From Sinosporangium siamense (GTDB taxonomy: Bacteria; Actinomycetota; Actinomycetes; Streptosporangiales; Streptosporangiaceae): a stretch of DNA of 64,000 nucleotides. The position numbers and the translations under genes are program-made. The stretch spans positions 18,840-82,839 of the forward strand of contig NZ_BOOW01000055.1 in NCBI RefSeq assembly GCF_016863435.1, written 5' to 3'. The notes beneath the pieces are model-generated. The model made no database searches. It saw only the letters and a list, made by a program, of their open reading frames with translations, and was not told the DNA's origin. The stretch's first letter is position 1; the number at the start of each line of letters is the position of its first letter. Positions 8,377 through 15,496 of the stretch are shown one piece after another.

Positions 8377-9003
8377 CTAGAACGGGGGCTCGTCGCTGTA
8401 GTCGCCGCCGCCGAAGCCGCCACCCTGGTTGCCGCCGCCACCCTGGTTGCCTCCGCCGAAGCCACCCTGCTGCTGGTTGCCATAGCCGCCTTGCTGGTTG
8501 CCATAGCCACCCTGCTGCTGGTTGCCGCCGCCGAAGCCGCCGCCGCCACCGTAACCACCGCCGGACTGCGGGGCCGGAGAGGCCGACGCCCACGGGTCTT
8601 CGGTGGGTCCGCCGAAGCCGCCGCCGCCACCCTGGCGGGCGGTGCGGTTGACCTTGGCGGTGGCGTTGCGCAGGGACGGGCCGACCTCGTCGACGTCGAC
8701 CTCGTAGACGGTGCGCTTCTCGCCTTCCTTGGTCTCGTAAGAGCGCTGCTTAAGCCGCCCCTGCACGATGACCCGCATGCCGCGCTGGAGGCTCTCGGCG
8801 ACGTTTTCCGCCGCCTGCCGCCAGATGCTGCACGTCAGGAAGAGGGCCTCGCCGTCCTTCCACTCGTTGGTCTGGCGGTCCAGGAACCGCGGAGTGGAGG
8901 CGACGCGGAATTGGGCCACGGCCTGCCCCGACGGGGTGAAACGCAGCTCCGGATCGCTGACAAGGTTGCCGACGATAGTGATCGTGGTGTCGCCTGCTGC
9001 CAT
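8377..9003 (-). CDS. ssb: Single-stranded DNA-binding protein
   Basis: A 208-residue tetrameric SSB that coats single-stranded DNA in replication and repair. The OB fold takes about residues 1-115 ([35 protein letters not shown]). A Gly/Gln-rich flexible tail of about 75 residues follows, and the protein ends in the acidic tip DYSDEPPF that recruits partner proteins. ATG 9003 has GAAAGCGAGCC upstream, a weak ribosome site. The gene is second in the rpsF operon; the repeat-rich tail gives many spurious open frames on both strands. Confidence 0.98.
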   Translation of the reverse strand: MAAGDTTITIVGNLVSDPELRFTPSGQAVAQFRVASTPRFLDRQTNEWKDGEALFLTCSIWRQAAENVAESLQRGMRVIVQGRLKQRSYETKEGEKRTVYEVDVDEVGPSLRNATAKVNRTARQGGGGGFGGPTEDPWASASPAPQSGGGYGGGGGFGGGNQQQGGYGNQQGGYGNQQQGGFGGGNQGGGGNQGGGFGGGDYSDEPPF

Positions 9004-9079
9004 GGCTCGCTTTCACCTTCCCGCACGGCTTGTGTTGAGAGCTTCAGACTAGGGCCGAGGTCCGACAGAAAAGCGGACC

Positions 9080-9370
9080 TCAGTGCACGTCGGGACGGAG
9101 GACCTTGGTGCGGAGGATGCCCTCGTTAAGGTTGAGCTGACGGTCGAGCTCCTTGACCGTCGCGGGCTCGGCCGTGAGGTCGATGACGGCGTAGATGCCC
9201 TCGGGCTTCTTCGCGATGTCGTAGGACAGCCTGCGGCGGCCCCACACGTCGACCTTCTCCACGGTGCCACCGTCGTTGCGCACGACCTGCAGGAACTGGT
9301 CGAGCGACGGGGAAACGGTGCGCTCATCGAGCGACGGGTCGAGGATGACCATCACTTCGTAACGACGCAT
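9080..9370 (-). CDS. rpsF: 30S ribosomal protein S6
   Basis: A 96-residue platform protein ([39 protein letters not shown]) that pairs with S18. ATG 9370 is chosen because AGAGGAGG lies about 8 nt upstream and the family starts here; the frame stays open for 41 further codons that do not match the family. It is first in the operon. A perfect hairpin lies 30-50 nt upstream in the leader. Confidence 0.97.
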   Translation of the reverse strand: MRRYEVMVILDPSLDERTVSPSLDQFLQVVRNDGGTVEKVDVWGRRRLSYDIAKKPEGIYAVIDLTAEPATVKELDRQLNLNEGILRTKVLRPDVH

Positions 9371-9400
9371 GCGAACAACAACCTCCTCTGGACTCTTGCG

Positions 9401-9421
9401 GTCACGACACCATGTCGTGAC
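9401..9421 (-). promoter_or_regulatory. Hairpin in the rpsF leader
   Basis: Perfect 9-bp arms GTCACGACA (9401-9409) and TGTCGTGAC (9413-9421) with a 3-nt loop, just upstream of the rpsF ribosome site on the transcribed strand. S6:S18 is known to bind its own leader RNA in several phyla, and this is a candidate site. The homology is not established. Confidence 0.45.
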
Positions 9422-9594
9422 AGGAGGACGCCGACGTCTGCCGCGGAGCGGAACCTCTTGTCGGCCGCTCCCGGGCTCTGGGTGACAACACACCCATCAC
9501 AACGCAGCGTGGCCAGGCTACCAGCCTCAGGCCGATTGTGTGGCGCGGCGGCTGGGAACATCCCAGGAAGAAGGCCATGTAGGGGGTGGTATTC

Positions 9595-9909
9595 ATGCCA
9601 CACGTCCTAAGGCCCGTCGAGCGCCGGCCCTTCCGGGTGACGCTGAACTCCGACGGGCGCAGGCACCCGATCGAGAACGCCACCGCGATCGTCACCTTGA
9701 CCTTCGGCATCGTGGCGCTGGTGACGGGGATCTTCTTCCCCGCCGCTCATATGGTCGCGTCCTGGCTCGGCTTGCTGGGCTTCTTCGGCGGGTTCCTCTC
9801 GCAGTACATCTCCGCCACGACACCGGAGCGCTCGCTCAACATCATGGGTATCGTCACGTCCTTCGTGGGCGTCGCCACCGGGATCTACCACGGCGGCTTC
9901 ATTCCGTAA
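9595..9909 (+). CDS. Small membrane protein, function unknown
   Basis: A 104-residue protein not recognised as a named family. About 35 polar residues (PHVLRPVERRPFRVTLNSDG) are followed by two or three hydrophobic segments (IVTLTFGIVALVTGIFF, WLGLLGFFGGFLSQYISA, GIVTSFVGVATGIYHGGF). ATG 9595 has AGGGGG 8 nt upstream; GTG 9586 is in frame but overlaps that site. It is divergent from rpsF, sharing a 220-bp intergenic region. A similar small membrane gene at this place in relatives would support it. Confidence 0.7.
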   Translation: MPHVLRPVERRPFRVTLNSDGRRHPIENATAIVTLTFGIVALVTGIFFPAAHMVASWLGLLGFFGGFLSQYISATTPERSLNIMGIVTSFVGVATGIYHGGFIP

Positions 9910-10004
9910 CGCCCTGCCCCGGAGGCCACCCGGAGGACTCGCGAAGGCCCGTGGGAGGACCCTCGGAGTCCGAGGAGACCCCGGGGGGAGACCCCCTGCC
10001 GCCC

Positions 10005-10430
10005 AGGCGCTGTCCACAGGCGAGCCTCACGGCTGAAACGCCGCGCCCCGGAGAGCCCCTCCAAAGACCTTCCGCAGGCCCCGCAGAGACCCCCGGCCGC
10101 ACGAGTGCCGTCCACAGGCGAGCCTGGCAGCTGAAACACCGCGCCCCGGAGAGCCACCCCGACGGCCCTCCGGCAACCCCGGAGGCCCCCCTGGCCGCAC
10201 GGGTGCCGTCACAGGCGAGCCTGGCAGCTGAAACACCGCGCCCCGGAGAGCCCCTCCAAAGACCTTCCACAGGTCCCGCAGAGACCCCCGGCCGCACGAG
10301 TGCCGTCCACAGGCGAGCCTCGCGGCTGAAACGCCATGCCGCCGGAGAGCCACCCCAGAGATCCCCCGGCAACTGCTCGGCCGGGCGCTGTCCAGAGGCG
10401 GACCTCCCGGCCCCACCAGAGCCCCTTCGG
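10005..10430. repeat. 98-bp tandem repeat, about five copies
   Basis: Five copies of a unit of about 98 bp, recognised by GTCCACAGGCGAGCCT and GCTGAAAC near 10012, 10110, 10208, 10305 and (degraded) 10390. It fills much of the 850-bp gap between the small membrane gene and nfo. Long open frames on both strands here are repeat-derived Pro/Arg/Gly text without domains, so I treat the whole gap as non-coding. Confidence 0.8.
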
Positions 10431-10586
10431 AACCCCTCCGAAGGCCCCGCGGAAACCCAGGAGACTCGGGCGGGAGATCCCATGCCGCCCGGGCGCCATC
10501 GGCTGCCTGCGGATGTCGCCCGGGCCATCCTCGGGCAGCCTCGCGGCTCCCCCAGAGCTACTCCGGAGACCTCTCGGAGCCCGCGA

Positions 10587-10630
10587 AGGATCCGCGAAGG
10601 ATCCGCGAAGGATCCGCGAAGGATCCGTGA
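10587..10630. repeat. 11-bp tandem repeat, four copies
   Basis: Four head-to-tail copies of AGGATCCGCGA, the last with one change, about 130 bp upstream of nfo. This is a simple-sequence repeat of the kind that changes copy number by slippage. Confidence 0.9.
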
Positions 10631-10757
10631 AGGCTCCGCAGCCCCCGTGACGGACCCCGGCTGCCTGGGCGCCGGCCGCAGGTGGGCCTCGGGGCTGGAA
10701 CAGTGATTCGGACCCAAGGCGAGAATCGGTGCTGCTGTTCGGGTTAGGCTCACGGCC

Positions 10758-11513
10758 ATGGTGCGTATCGGAGCTCACGTCGATCAGGACGACCCTCTGG
10801 CCCACGCCGCGACTCGCGGCGCCGAGATCGTGCAGTTCTTTCTCGGCGATCCGCAGGGCTGGAAGGGGCCGGCTGTGCCGGAGGCGGCCGCCGGCCTGCG
10901 GGAGTCCGATGTGGACGTCTACATCCACGCCCCTTACGTGATCAACGTGGCGACCGCCAACAACCGCATCCGCATCCCCAGCCGCAAGCTGCTGGCGCAG
11001 CACCTGAAGGCGGCGGCCGAGCTCGGCGCCAAGGGCCTGGTGGTGCACGGCGGTCACGTCAACGCCGGCGACGACCCGCAGGGTGGCTTCGACAACTGGC
11101 GCAAGGTGTTCGAGCGGATGGAGTGCCCCATCCCCGTTCTGATCGAGAACACCGCGGGTGGCGGCAACGCCATGGCGCGCAAGCTTGACCGCATCGCCCG
11201 GCTGTGGGACGCGCTCGACGGGTTCGACGTGGGATTCTGCCTCGACACCTGCCACGCCCACGCGGGCGGCGAGGAGCTGATCGGCCTGGTCGAGCGGGTG
11301 AAGGCGATCACCGGCCGCATCGACCTCGTGCACTGCAACGACTCGCGCGACGCGTTCGACTCGGGTGCCGACCGGCACGCCAATCTCGGCAACGGGCAGA
11401 TCGACCCGGAGCTGATCCTCGGCGTGTGCCGGGCTGCGGCGGCCCCTATCGTCGTCGAGACCCCGTGGGACGGACAGGCCGACGACATCGCCTACCTACG
11501 CAAACACCTCTAG
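10758..11513 (+). CDS. nfo: Deoxyribonuclease IV (AP endonuclease IV family)
   Basis: A 251-residue TIM-barrel metalloenzyme that cuts DNA 5' to abasic sites in base excision repair. Zinc-ligand motifs are in order: HAPYVINVA, VVHGGH, LIENTAGGG, GFCLDTCHAHAGG, LVHCNDS, ADRHANLGNG and VVETP. It opens MVRIGAHVDQDDP. No ribosome site is present: TAGGCT at 10745-10750 ends 7 nt before ATG 10758, so the mRNA is probably leaderless. The gene stands alone between repeat-filled gaps. Length is a little short of the E. coli enzyme but normal for actinobacterial forms. Confidence 0.93.
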   Translation: MVRIGAHVDQDDPLAHAATRGAEIVQFFLGDPQGWKGPAVPEAAAGLRESDVDVYIHAPYVINVATANNRIRIPSRKLLAQHLKAAAELGAKGLVVHGGHVNAGDDPQGGFDNWRKVFERMECPIPVLIENTAGGGNAMARKLDRIARLWDALDGFDVGFCLDTCHAHAGGEELIGLVERVKAITGRIDLVHCNDSRDAFDSGADRHANLGNGQIDPELILGVCRAAAAPIVVETPWDGQADDIAYLRKHL

Positions 11514-11523
11514 CCCCCGAGCT

Positions 11524-11807
11524 CGGGACGGCAATCCACAGCCTGTGGATAACTCCCCTGGATTAAGAATCGCCCGAAGTGGGTAACGGTTCGCCTGCCG
11601 ATCCCCTCGACGCAGACGTCGCCGACGGCGAGGGTGAGGGACATTCGCCGCGGGCGGCGCAGGTCGCCACCGGTGCGGCTGCCCTGGCCGCGAGCCGGGG
11701 CGGGCGGCGCAGGTCGCACCGGCGCGGCTGCCCTGGACACGGGCCCGGCGGGCATCCCGCATGTCCGTCCGACCCCGCTCAGGAAGGCTCACCCCGCTCA
11801 GGAAGGC
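11524..11807. repeat. Intergenic stretch: one DnaA box, then short tandem duplications
   Basis: This gap between nfo and the convergent glycosyltransferase gene holds a perfect DnaA box TGTGGATAA at 11544-11552. Next come two copies of a block of about 63 bp (GGGCGGCGCAGGTCGC and CGGCTGCCCTGG, 11650-11740), then two copies of an 18-bp unit, CTCACCCCGCTCAGGAAGG-like, at about 11773-11812. No gene is supported. Confidence 0.6.
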
Positions 11808-12938
11808 TCACCCCGCCCAGGTCCCCTTGAGGAAGGCGAGGGTGTTGAGCACCGATAGCGGCGTGATCAGCAGCACATACCCCACCAGCAACCACGGCCG
11901 CAGCCGGTTGAGCCGGCCGGGATCGCCCGGCCGCCGGGTGCAGGCCTGCCCGACCGCGATCCACAGCGGCCACCACAGCAGCGCGGTGCGCGGGATCGAC
12001 AGGTAGTAGCTGGAAACCAGAAGCGCCCCCACCTGAAGGCCGACGTAGGTGAGTTCGCTCCACCGGCGTTTCGCGAGGAGCCACACCACCAAGGCCACCC
12101 CGACGATCGCGGCGGCGAGCTCCAGCCGGAACACCCAGGCGAACGTCTCGTCCCTCATGGCGGCGTTCCAGGTGGTGAGGAACGACTCCCACGGCCACAC
12201 CAGGTGGCGACCCCACCCGGCCTCCTGGGCGCGGTTCCAGGCGAGCCAGTCGCCCGTCCGCGTGTACTGGTAGACGGAGTAGGCCACGAGCGGGACGAAC
12301 GGCACGGCCAGCCAGGCCGCCTGCCGTACAGGGCGATCCGGGTGGGCGCGACCTCCGGTGCAGAACTCCACGATCAACGCGAGGGCCAGGAACAAGCCGG
12401 TGATGCGCACACAGGACGCCCCGGCCCCCAGCAGACCCGCCCACATCCACCTGCGCTGCCGGGCGGCGAGCCACGCGGGGACGGCGAAGGCGAGGAACAG
12501 CGCCTCGCTGTAGCCGGCGAACAGGAACACGGCGGTCGGGCAGACCAGCAGGGCGAACACCGAGCGCCACCCCGCACCGGGCGGTCCTTCGGACTCGGCG
12601 AGCCTGGCCAGGGCGACCATCGCCACCGCGCCGGCCACCAGGGAGATGAGCAGTCCGCTGAGCGACCAGTCGGGCACCACCGAGGAGACGAGTCTCAACA
12701 TCAACGGCATGCCCGGGAAGAAGGCGGGGAGCCCGGGGTCCGGTGGTCTGCCCGGTTCGCCGTCGTAGCCGAACCGCGCGATCGTGATGAACAGCTCGGC
12801 GTCCCAGCTCCGCCAGCGATCGAGGAAGTCAAACCCCTCCCCTTTCGCCCACGCTCCGACACCGACGACGGTAATCATGATCATGACGAGCCGCGTGCCG
12901 AACCATAAGGCCAGCGCTTCACGCGCGGAAGTGATCAT
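11808..12938 (-). CDS. PIG-V-like integral membrane mannosyltransferase, copy 2
   Basis: A 376-residue polytopic protein resembling the bacterial mannosyltransferase (GPI mannosyltransferase 2-like) group of GT-C enzymes, which use polyprenyl-phosphate sugars on the outer face of the membrane. The early loop FLDRWRSWDAELFITIARFG carries the acidic residues expected of GT-C active sites. The middle has PTAVFLFAGYSEALFLAFA and the end LSIPRTALLWWPLW. I start at ATG 12938 because alignment with the tandem paralogue upstream begins exactly there; ATG 12977 would overlap that gene. The acceptor substrate is unknown. Confidence 0.75.
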   Translation of the reverse strand: MITSAREALALWFGTRLVMIMITVVGVGAWAKGEGFDFLDRWRSWDAELFITIARFGYDGEPGRPPDPGLPAFFPGMPLMLRLVSSVVPDWSLSGLLISLVAGAVAMVALARLAESEGPPGAGWRSVFALLVCPTAVFLFAGYSEALFLAFAVPAWLAARQRRWMWAGLLGAGASCVRITGLFLALALIVEFCTGGRAHPDRPVRQAAWLAVPFVPLVAYSVYQYTRTGDWLAWNRAQEAGWGRHLVWPWESFLTTWNAAMRDETFAWVFRLELAAAIVGVALVVWLLAKRRWSELTYVGLQVGALLVSSYYLSIPRTALLWWPLWIAVGQACTRRPGDPGRLNRLRPWLLVGYVLLITPLSVLNTLAFLKGTWAG

Positions 12939-12957
12939 AAAGGGTGATTGTTCAGGC

Positions 12958-14142
12958 TTAGCCAGCCCAAAGGCCATGGAGGAACGCCACGACGTTCACC
13001 ACCATGAGCGGTCCCACGACCAACACATATCCCCACAATATCCACGGACGCCTACGACACGCGTAAGCCACAGAAATCCACAACGGCCACCACAGCACCA
13101 AGGTGCGCGGAATCGACAGGTAGTAACTGGATACCAGAAGTGCCCCCAACTGCCCCCCGGTGTAGACGAACTCGCTCCACCGCCGCCGATAGAGCAGCCA
13201 CACCACGAACGCCAGCCCGATCGCCGCCGCCGCCAGCTCCAACCGGAACGACCACGTGAACCTGTTGTCCATCAGAACGGCGGCCCGCCAGGTCGTCGCG
13301 AACGACTCCCACGGCCACACCAGATGGCGCTGCCACCCCGCCTCCTGCGCGTGCTGCCAGGCCAGCCAGTCACCCGTGCGAAGCCCCTGAAAGAGCGTGT
13401 ACGCCACGAGCGGCACGAACGGCAGAGCCAGCCAGGCCGCCCGCTCCCCGGACCCGGTGCCGTCCCCCTGATGCACCCACGTGAGCTGCAAAACCCCGGA
13501 CGCCCCTCCCTCGGCCGTCGCCCCCGCTCCACGGCCACCCGGCGTATCCGAGGCGATCGGCCGCGCCGGCTTCGCCGTACAGAATTCGACGATCAGGGCG
13601 ACGGCGAGGAACAGACCGGTGATGCGCACGCAGGACGCCCCGGCCCCCAGCAGACCCGCCCACATCCACCTGCGCTGCCGGGCCGCGAGCCACGCGGGGA
13701 TAGCGAAGGCGAGGAACAGCGCCTCGCTGTAGCCGACGAACAGGAACACGGCGGTCGGCGCGAGCACAAGGGCGAGGACCGCGAGGGGGCCGGTGCCGTC
13801 ACCGGCTTCGCGGTCCGCGAGGCGGGACAGGGCGACGACGGCGACCGCCCCGGCGGCGAACGACAGCGCCATGCCGGCCACGGTCGGGTCGGGGAGGACG
13901 AGCCCCACGGCACGCAATATGAGCGGCTGGCCGGGGAAGTAGGCCGGAAGGGTGAGGTCTGCTCCGTAGCCCTGTGCGGCGATCTGCTGGAGTTTGCGGA
14001 CATCCCAGTGGTTGAGCCGCTCAAGCAGCGGGGGCAGGGCGCCTCCCGCCGCCAGGATCCCCGCGCCCACCGTGGCGGTGAGCAGGATGCCGAGACGGGA
14101 GGCGACCCAGATGGCCAGCGCCCGGAGATCCCCGTTGTTCAC
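12958..14142 (-). CDS. PIG-V-like integral membrane mannosyltransferase, copy 1
   Basis: A 394-residue paralogue of the following gene, collinear over its full length (ALAIWVASRLGILLTATVGA opening; LSIPRTLVLWWPLWISVAYA near the end) with an extra loop of about 25 residues after VEFCTAKPARP. A central block of about 60 residues (PTAVFLFVGYSEALFLAFAI onward) is almost identical to copy 2, while the flanks have diverged. GTG 14142 follows the stop of the GT87-like gene by 13 bp, so the genes are co-transcribed. It probably adds sugar to a lipid or surface glycan. Confidence 0.75.
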   Translation of the reverse strand: MNNGDLRALAIWVASRLGILLTATVGAGILAAGGALPPLLERLNHWDVRKLQQIAAQGYGADLTLPAYFPGQPLILRAVGLVLPDPTVAGMALSFAAGAVAVVALSRLADREAGDGTGPLAVLALVLAPTAVFLFVGYSEALFLAFAIPAWLAARQRRWMWAGLLGAGASCVRITGLFLAVALIVEFCTAKPARPIASDTPGGRGAGATAEGGASGVLQLTWVHQGDGTGSGERAAWLALPFVPLVAYTLFQGLRTGDWLAWQHAQEAGWQRHLVWPWESFATTWRAAVLMDNRFTWSFRLELAAAAIGLAFVVWLLYRRRWSEFVYTGGQLGALLVSSYYLSIPRTLVLWWPLWISVAYACRRRPWILWGYVLVVGPLMVVNVVAFLHGLWAG

Positions 14143-14155
14143 AGGGAGTTAGTTA

Positions 14156-15496
14156 TCAGCTCCGGACTGCGACCAGCGGGAACCTGTCGGGCGCGCCGTT
14201 GAACACGCCGCCCGAGAGGTCGTCCGCGCCGTCCTGGCGGAGTGAGTCCTTCTCCGGGCGGAGGATGTCGCGGACGACGAACACCATCATGATCACGATG
14301 GTGAGGGCGCGGCCCCACACCGCAGTGAAGTAGGTGGTGTCCGCGATGCCCAGGTGGGCGTTGGCCTCCTGGAGGCTGACGAGATAGAGCCAGATCGCAA
14401 AGAAGTACCAGCATTCGGCGATCTGCCACAACGCCAGCGGCTTCCAGTTGGGCCGGGCCAGCACCGCGAACGGCACGAGCCACAGCACATATTGCGGCGA
14501 CCAGACCTTGTTGGTGAGCATGAACGCGGCGAGCGCCAGGAAGCAGAGCTGCATCAGCCGCGGCCTGGTCGGCGCGAAGATCGCGAGAACGGCGATGCCG
14601 AGGCAGAGCACGCCGAGCGAGACGATGCCGAGGGTGTCGAGCAGCTCGGCGTCGCCGAGCACCGGCCAGCCGCGCTGCTGGAAGAAGTACCACACCGAGC
14701 CCCAGTCGGCCGGGCGCTCGTCGCTGAAGACGTAGAAGCGCTTCCAGCCCTCGAAGGCGAGCAGCATGATCGGCACGTTGACCGCAAGCCAGGTGGCGGC
14801 GGCGGCCCCTGCCGTCTTGAGGAACGGCACCCACTTGCCGGTGCGCAACGTCAGCAGGAAAAGCGGGCCGAGGAACATCAACGGGTAGAACTTCGTCGCG
14901 ATGGCGAGCCCCAGCAGAACACCTGCCAGAACATGCCGGTCGCGAGCCCAGGCCAGCATCGCGGCCAGGGCGAGCGCACCCGCCGCGAGGTCCCAGTTGA
15001 TGTAGGCCGTGAGGACCACCGCGGGCGCCGCGGCATACCACAACGCGTCGTAGCGCCGCTCGGGCCCGGCGAGCGCGGCCATCAGCACCACGCCGCCGAT
15101 CAGGCAGAGGGCCATGAGCACGACGGTCAGGTCGTAGAAGGCTACCCCGGGGTCGGCGGAGCCGCCCACCAGCCTGCGGAAGAACTCCATGATGGCGCCG
15201 ATGCCCACGGGGTATTCGACCGGATAGTCGAAGTAGGGGATCTTGCCCTCGTTGAGCTTCTCCATCCACCACAGCGGATAGATGTCGGTGTAGCAGAAGT
15301 TCGTGAACTGCTCGGTGCCGTTGTTCCAGGCCCCGCCGAACCGGCAGGGCCATTTCCACAGATAGGCCAGCAGGGCCCCGAGCAGTGCGAACAAGCCCAA
15401 GGGGAGGTACGGCGCGACCCGGGCGGCGAGGCCTCCGGCCTCGTCGGCGGGCCGCTCGTGCCGCTTCTCCTCGGTGTCCTCCACCGGGGATGTCAT
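14156..15496 (-). CDS. GT87-like polyprenol-dependent membrane glycosyltransferase
   Basis: A 446-residue polytopic protein of the kind found next to ponA in mycobacteria (Rv0051 type, DUF2029/GT87-like). The first periplasmic loop holds NFCYTDIYPLWW and FDYPVEYPVGIGAIMEFFRR, whose acidic residues fit a GT-C active site. About eleven hydrophobic segments follow, with TNKVWSPQYVLWLVPFAVLA near the end. ATG 15496 overlaps the stop of the PBP gene (ATGA, 15493-15496), implying coupled translation and a shared role in envelope assembly. Substrate unknown. Confidence 0.8.
   Translation of the reverse strand: MTSPVEDTEEKRHERPADEAGGLAARVAPYLPLGLFALLGALLAYLWKWPCRFGGAWNNGTEQFTNFCYTDIYPLWWMEKLNEGKIPYFDYPVEYPVGIGAIMEFFRRLVGGSADPGVAFYDLTVVLMALCLIGGVVLMAALAGPERRYDALWYAAAPAVVLTAYINWDLAAGALALAAMLAWARDRHVLAGVLLGLAIATKFYPLMFLGPLFLLTLRTGKWVPFLKTAGAAAATWLAVNVPIMLLAFEGWKRFYVFSDERPADWGSVWYFFQQRGWPVLGDAELLDTLGIVSLGVLCLGIAVLAIFAPTRPRLMQLCFLALAAFMLTNKVWSPQYVLWLVPFAVLARPNWKPLALWQIAECWYFFAIWLYLVSLQEANAHLGIADTTYFTAVWGRALTIVIMMVFVVRDILRPEKDSLRQDGADDLSGGVFNGAPDRFPLVAVRS

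Noticed and set aside
10587..10630. GGATCC-rich repeat as a restriction-site array or cloning artefact
   Set aside because: An 11-bp slippage repeat with one divergent copy explains it better, and the flanks are ordinary genomic sequence.
9899..10759. Long open frames on both strands between the small membrane gene and nfo
   Set aside because: They come from 98-bp tandem repeats in GC-rich DNA; the peptides are repetitive and carry no domain or ribosome site.
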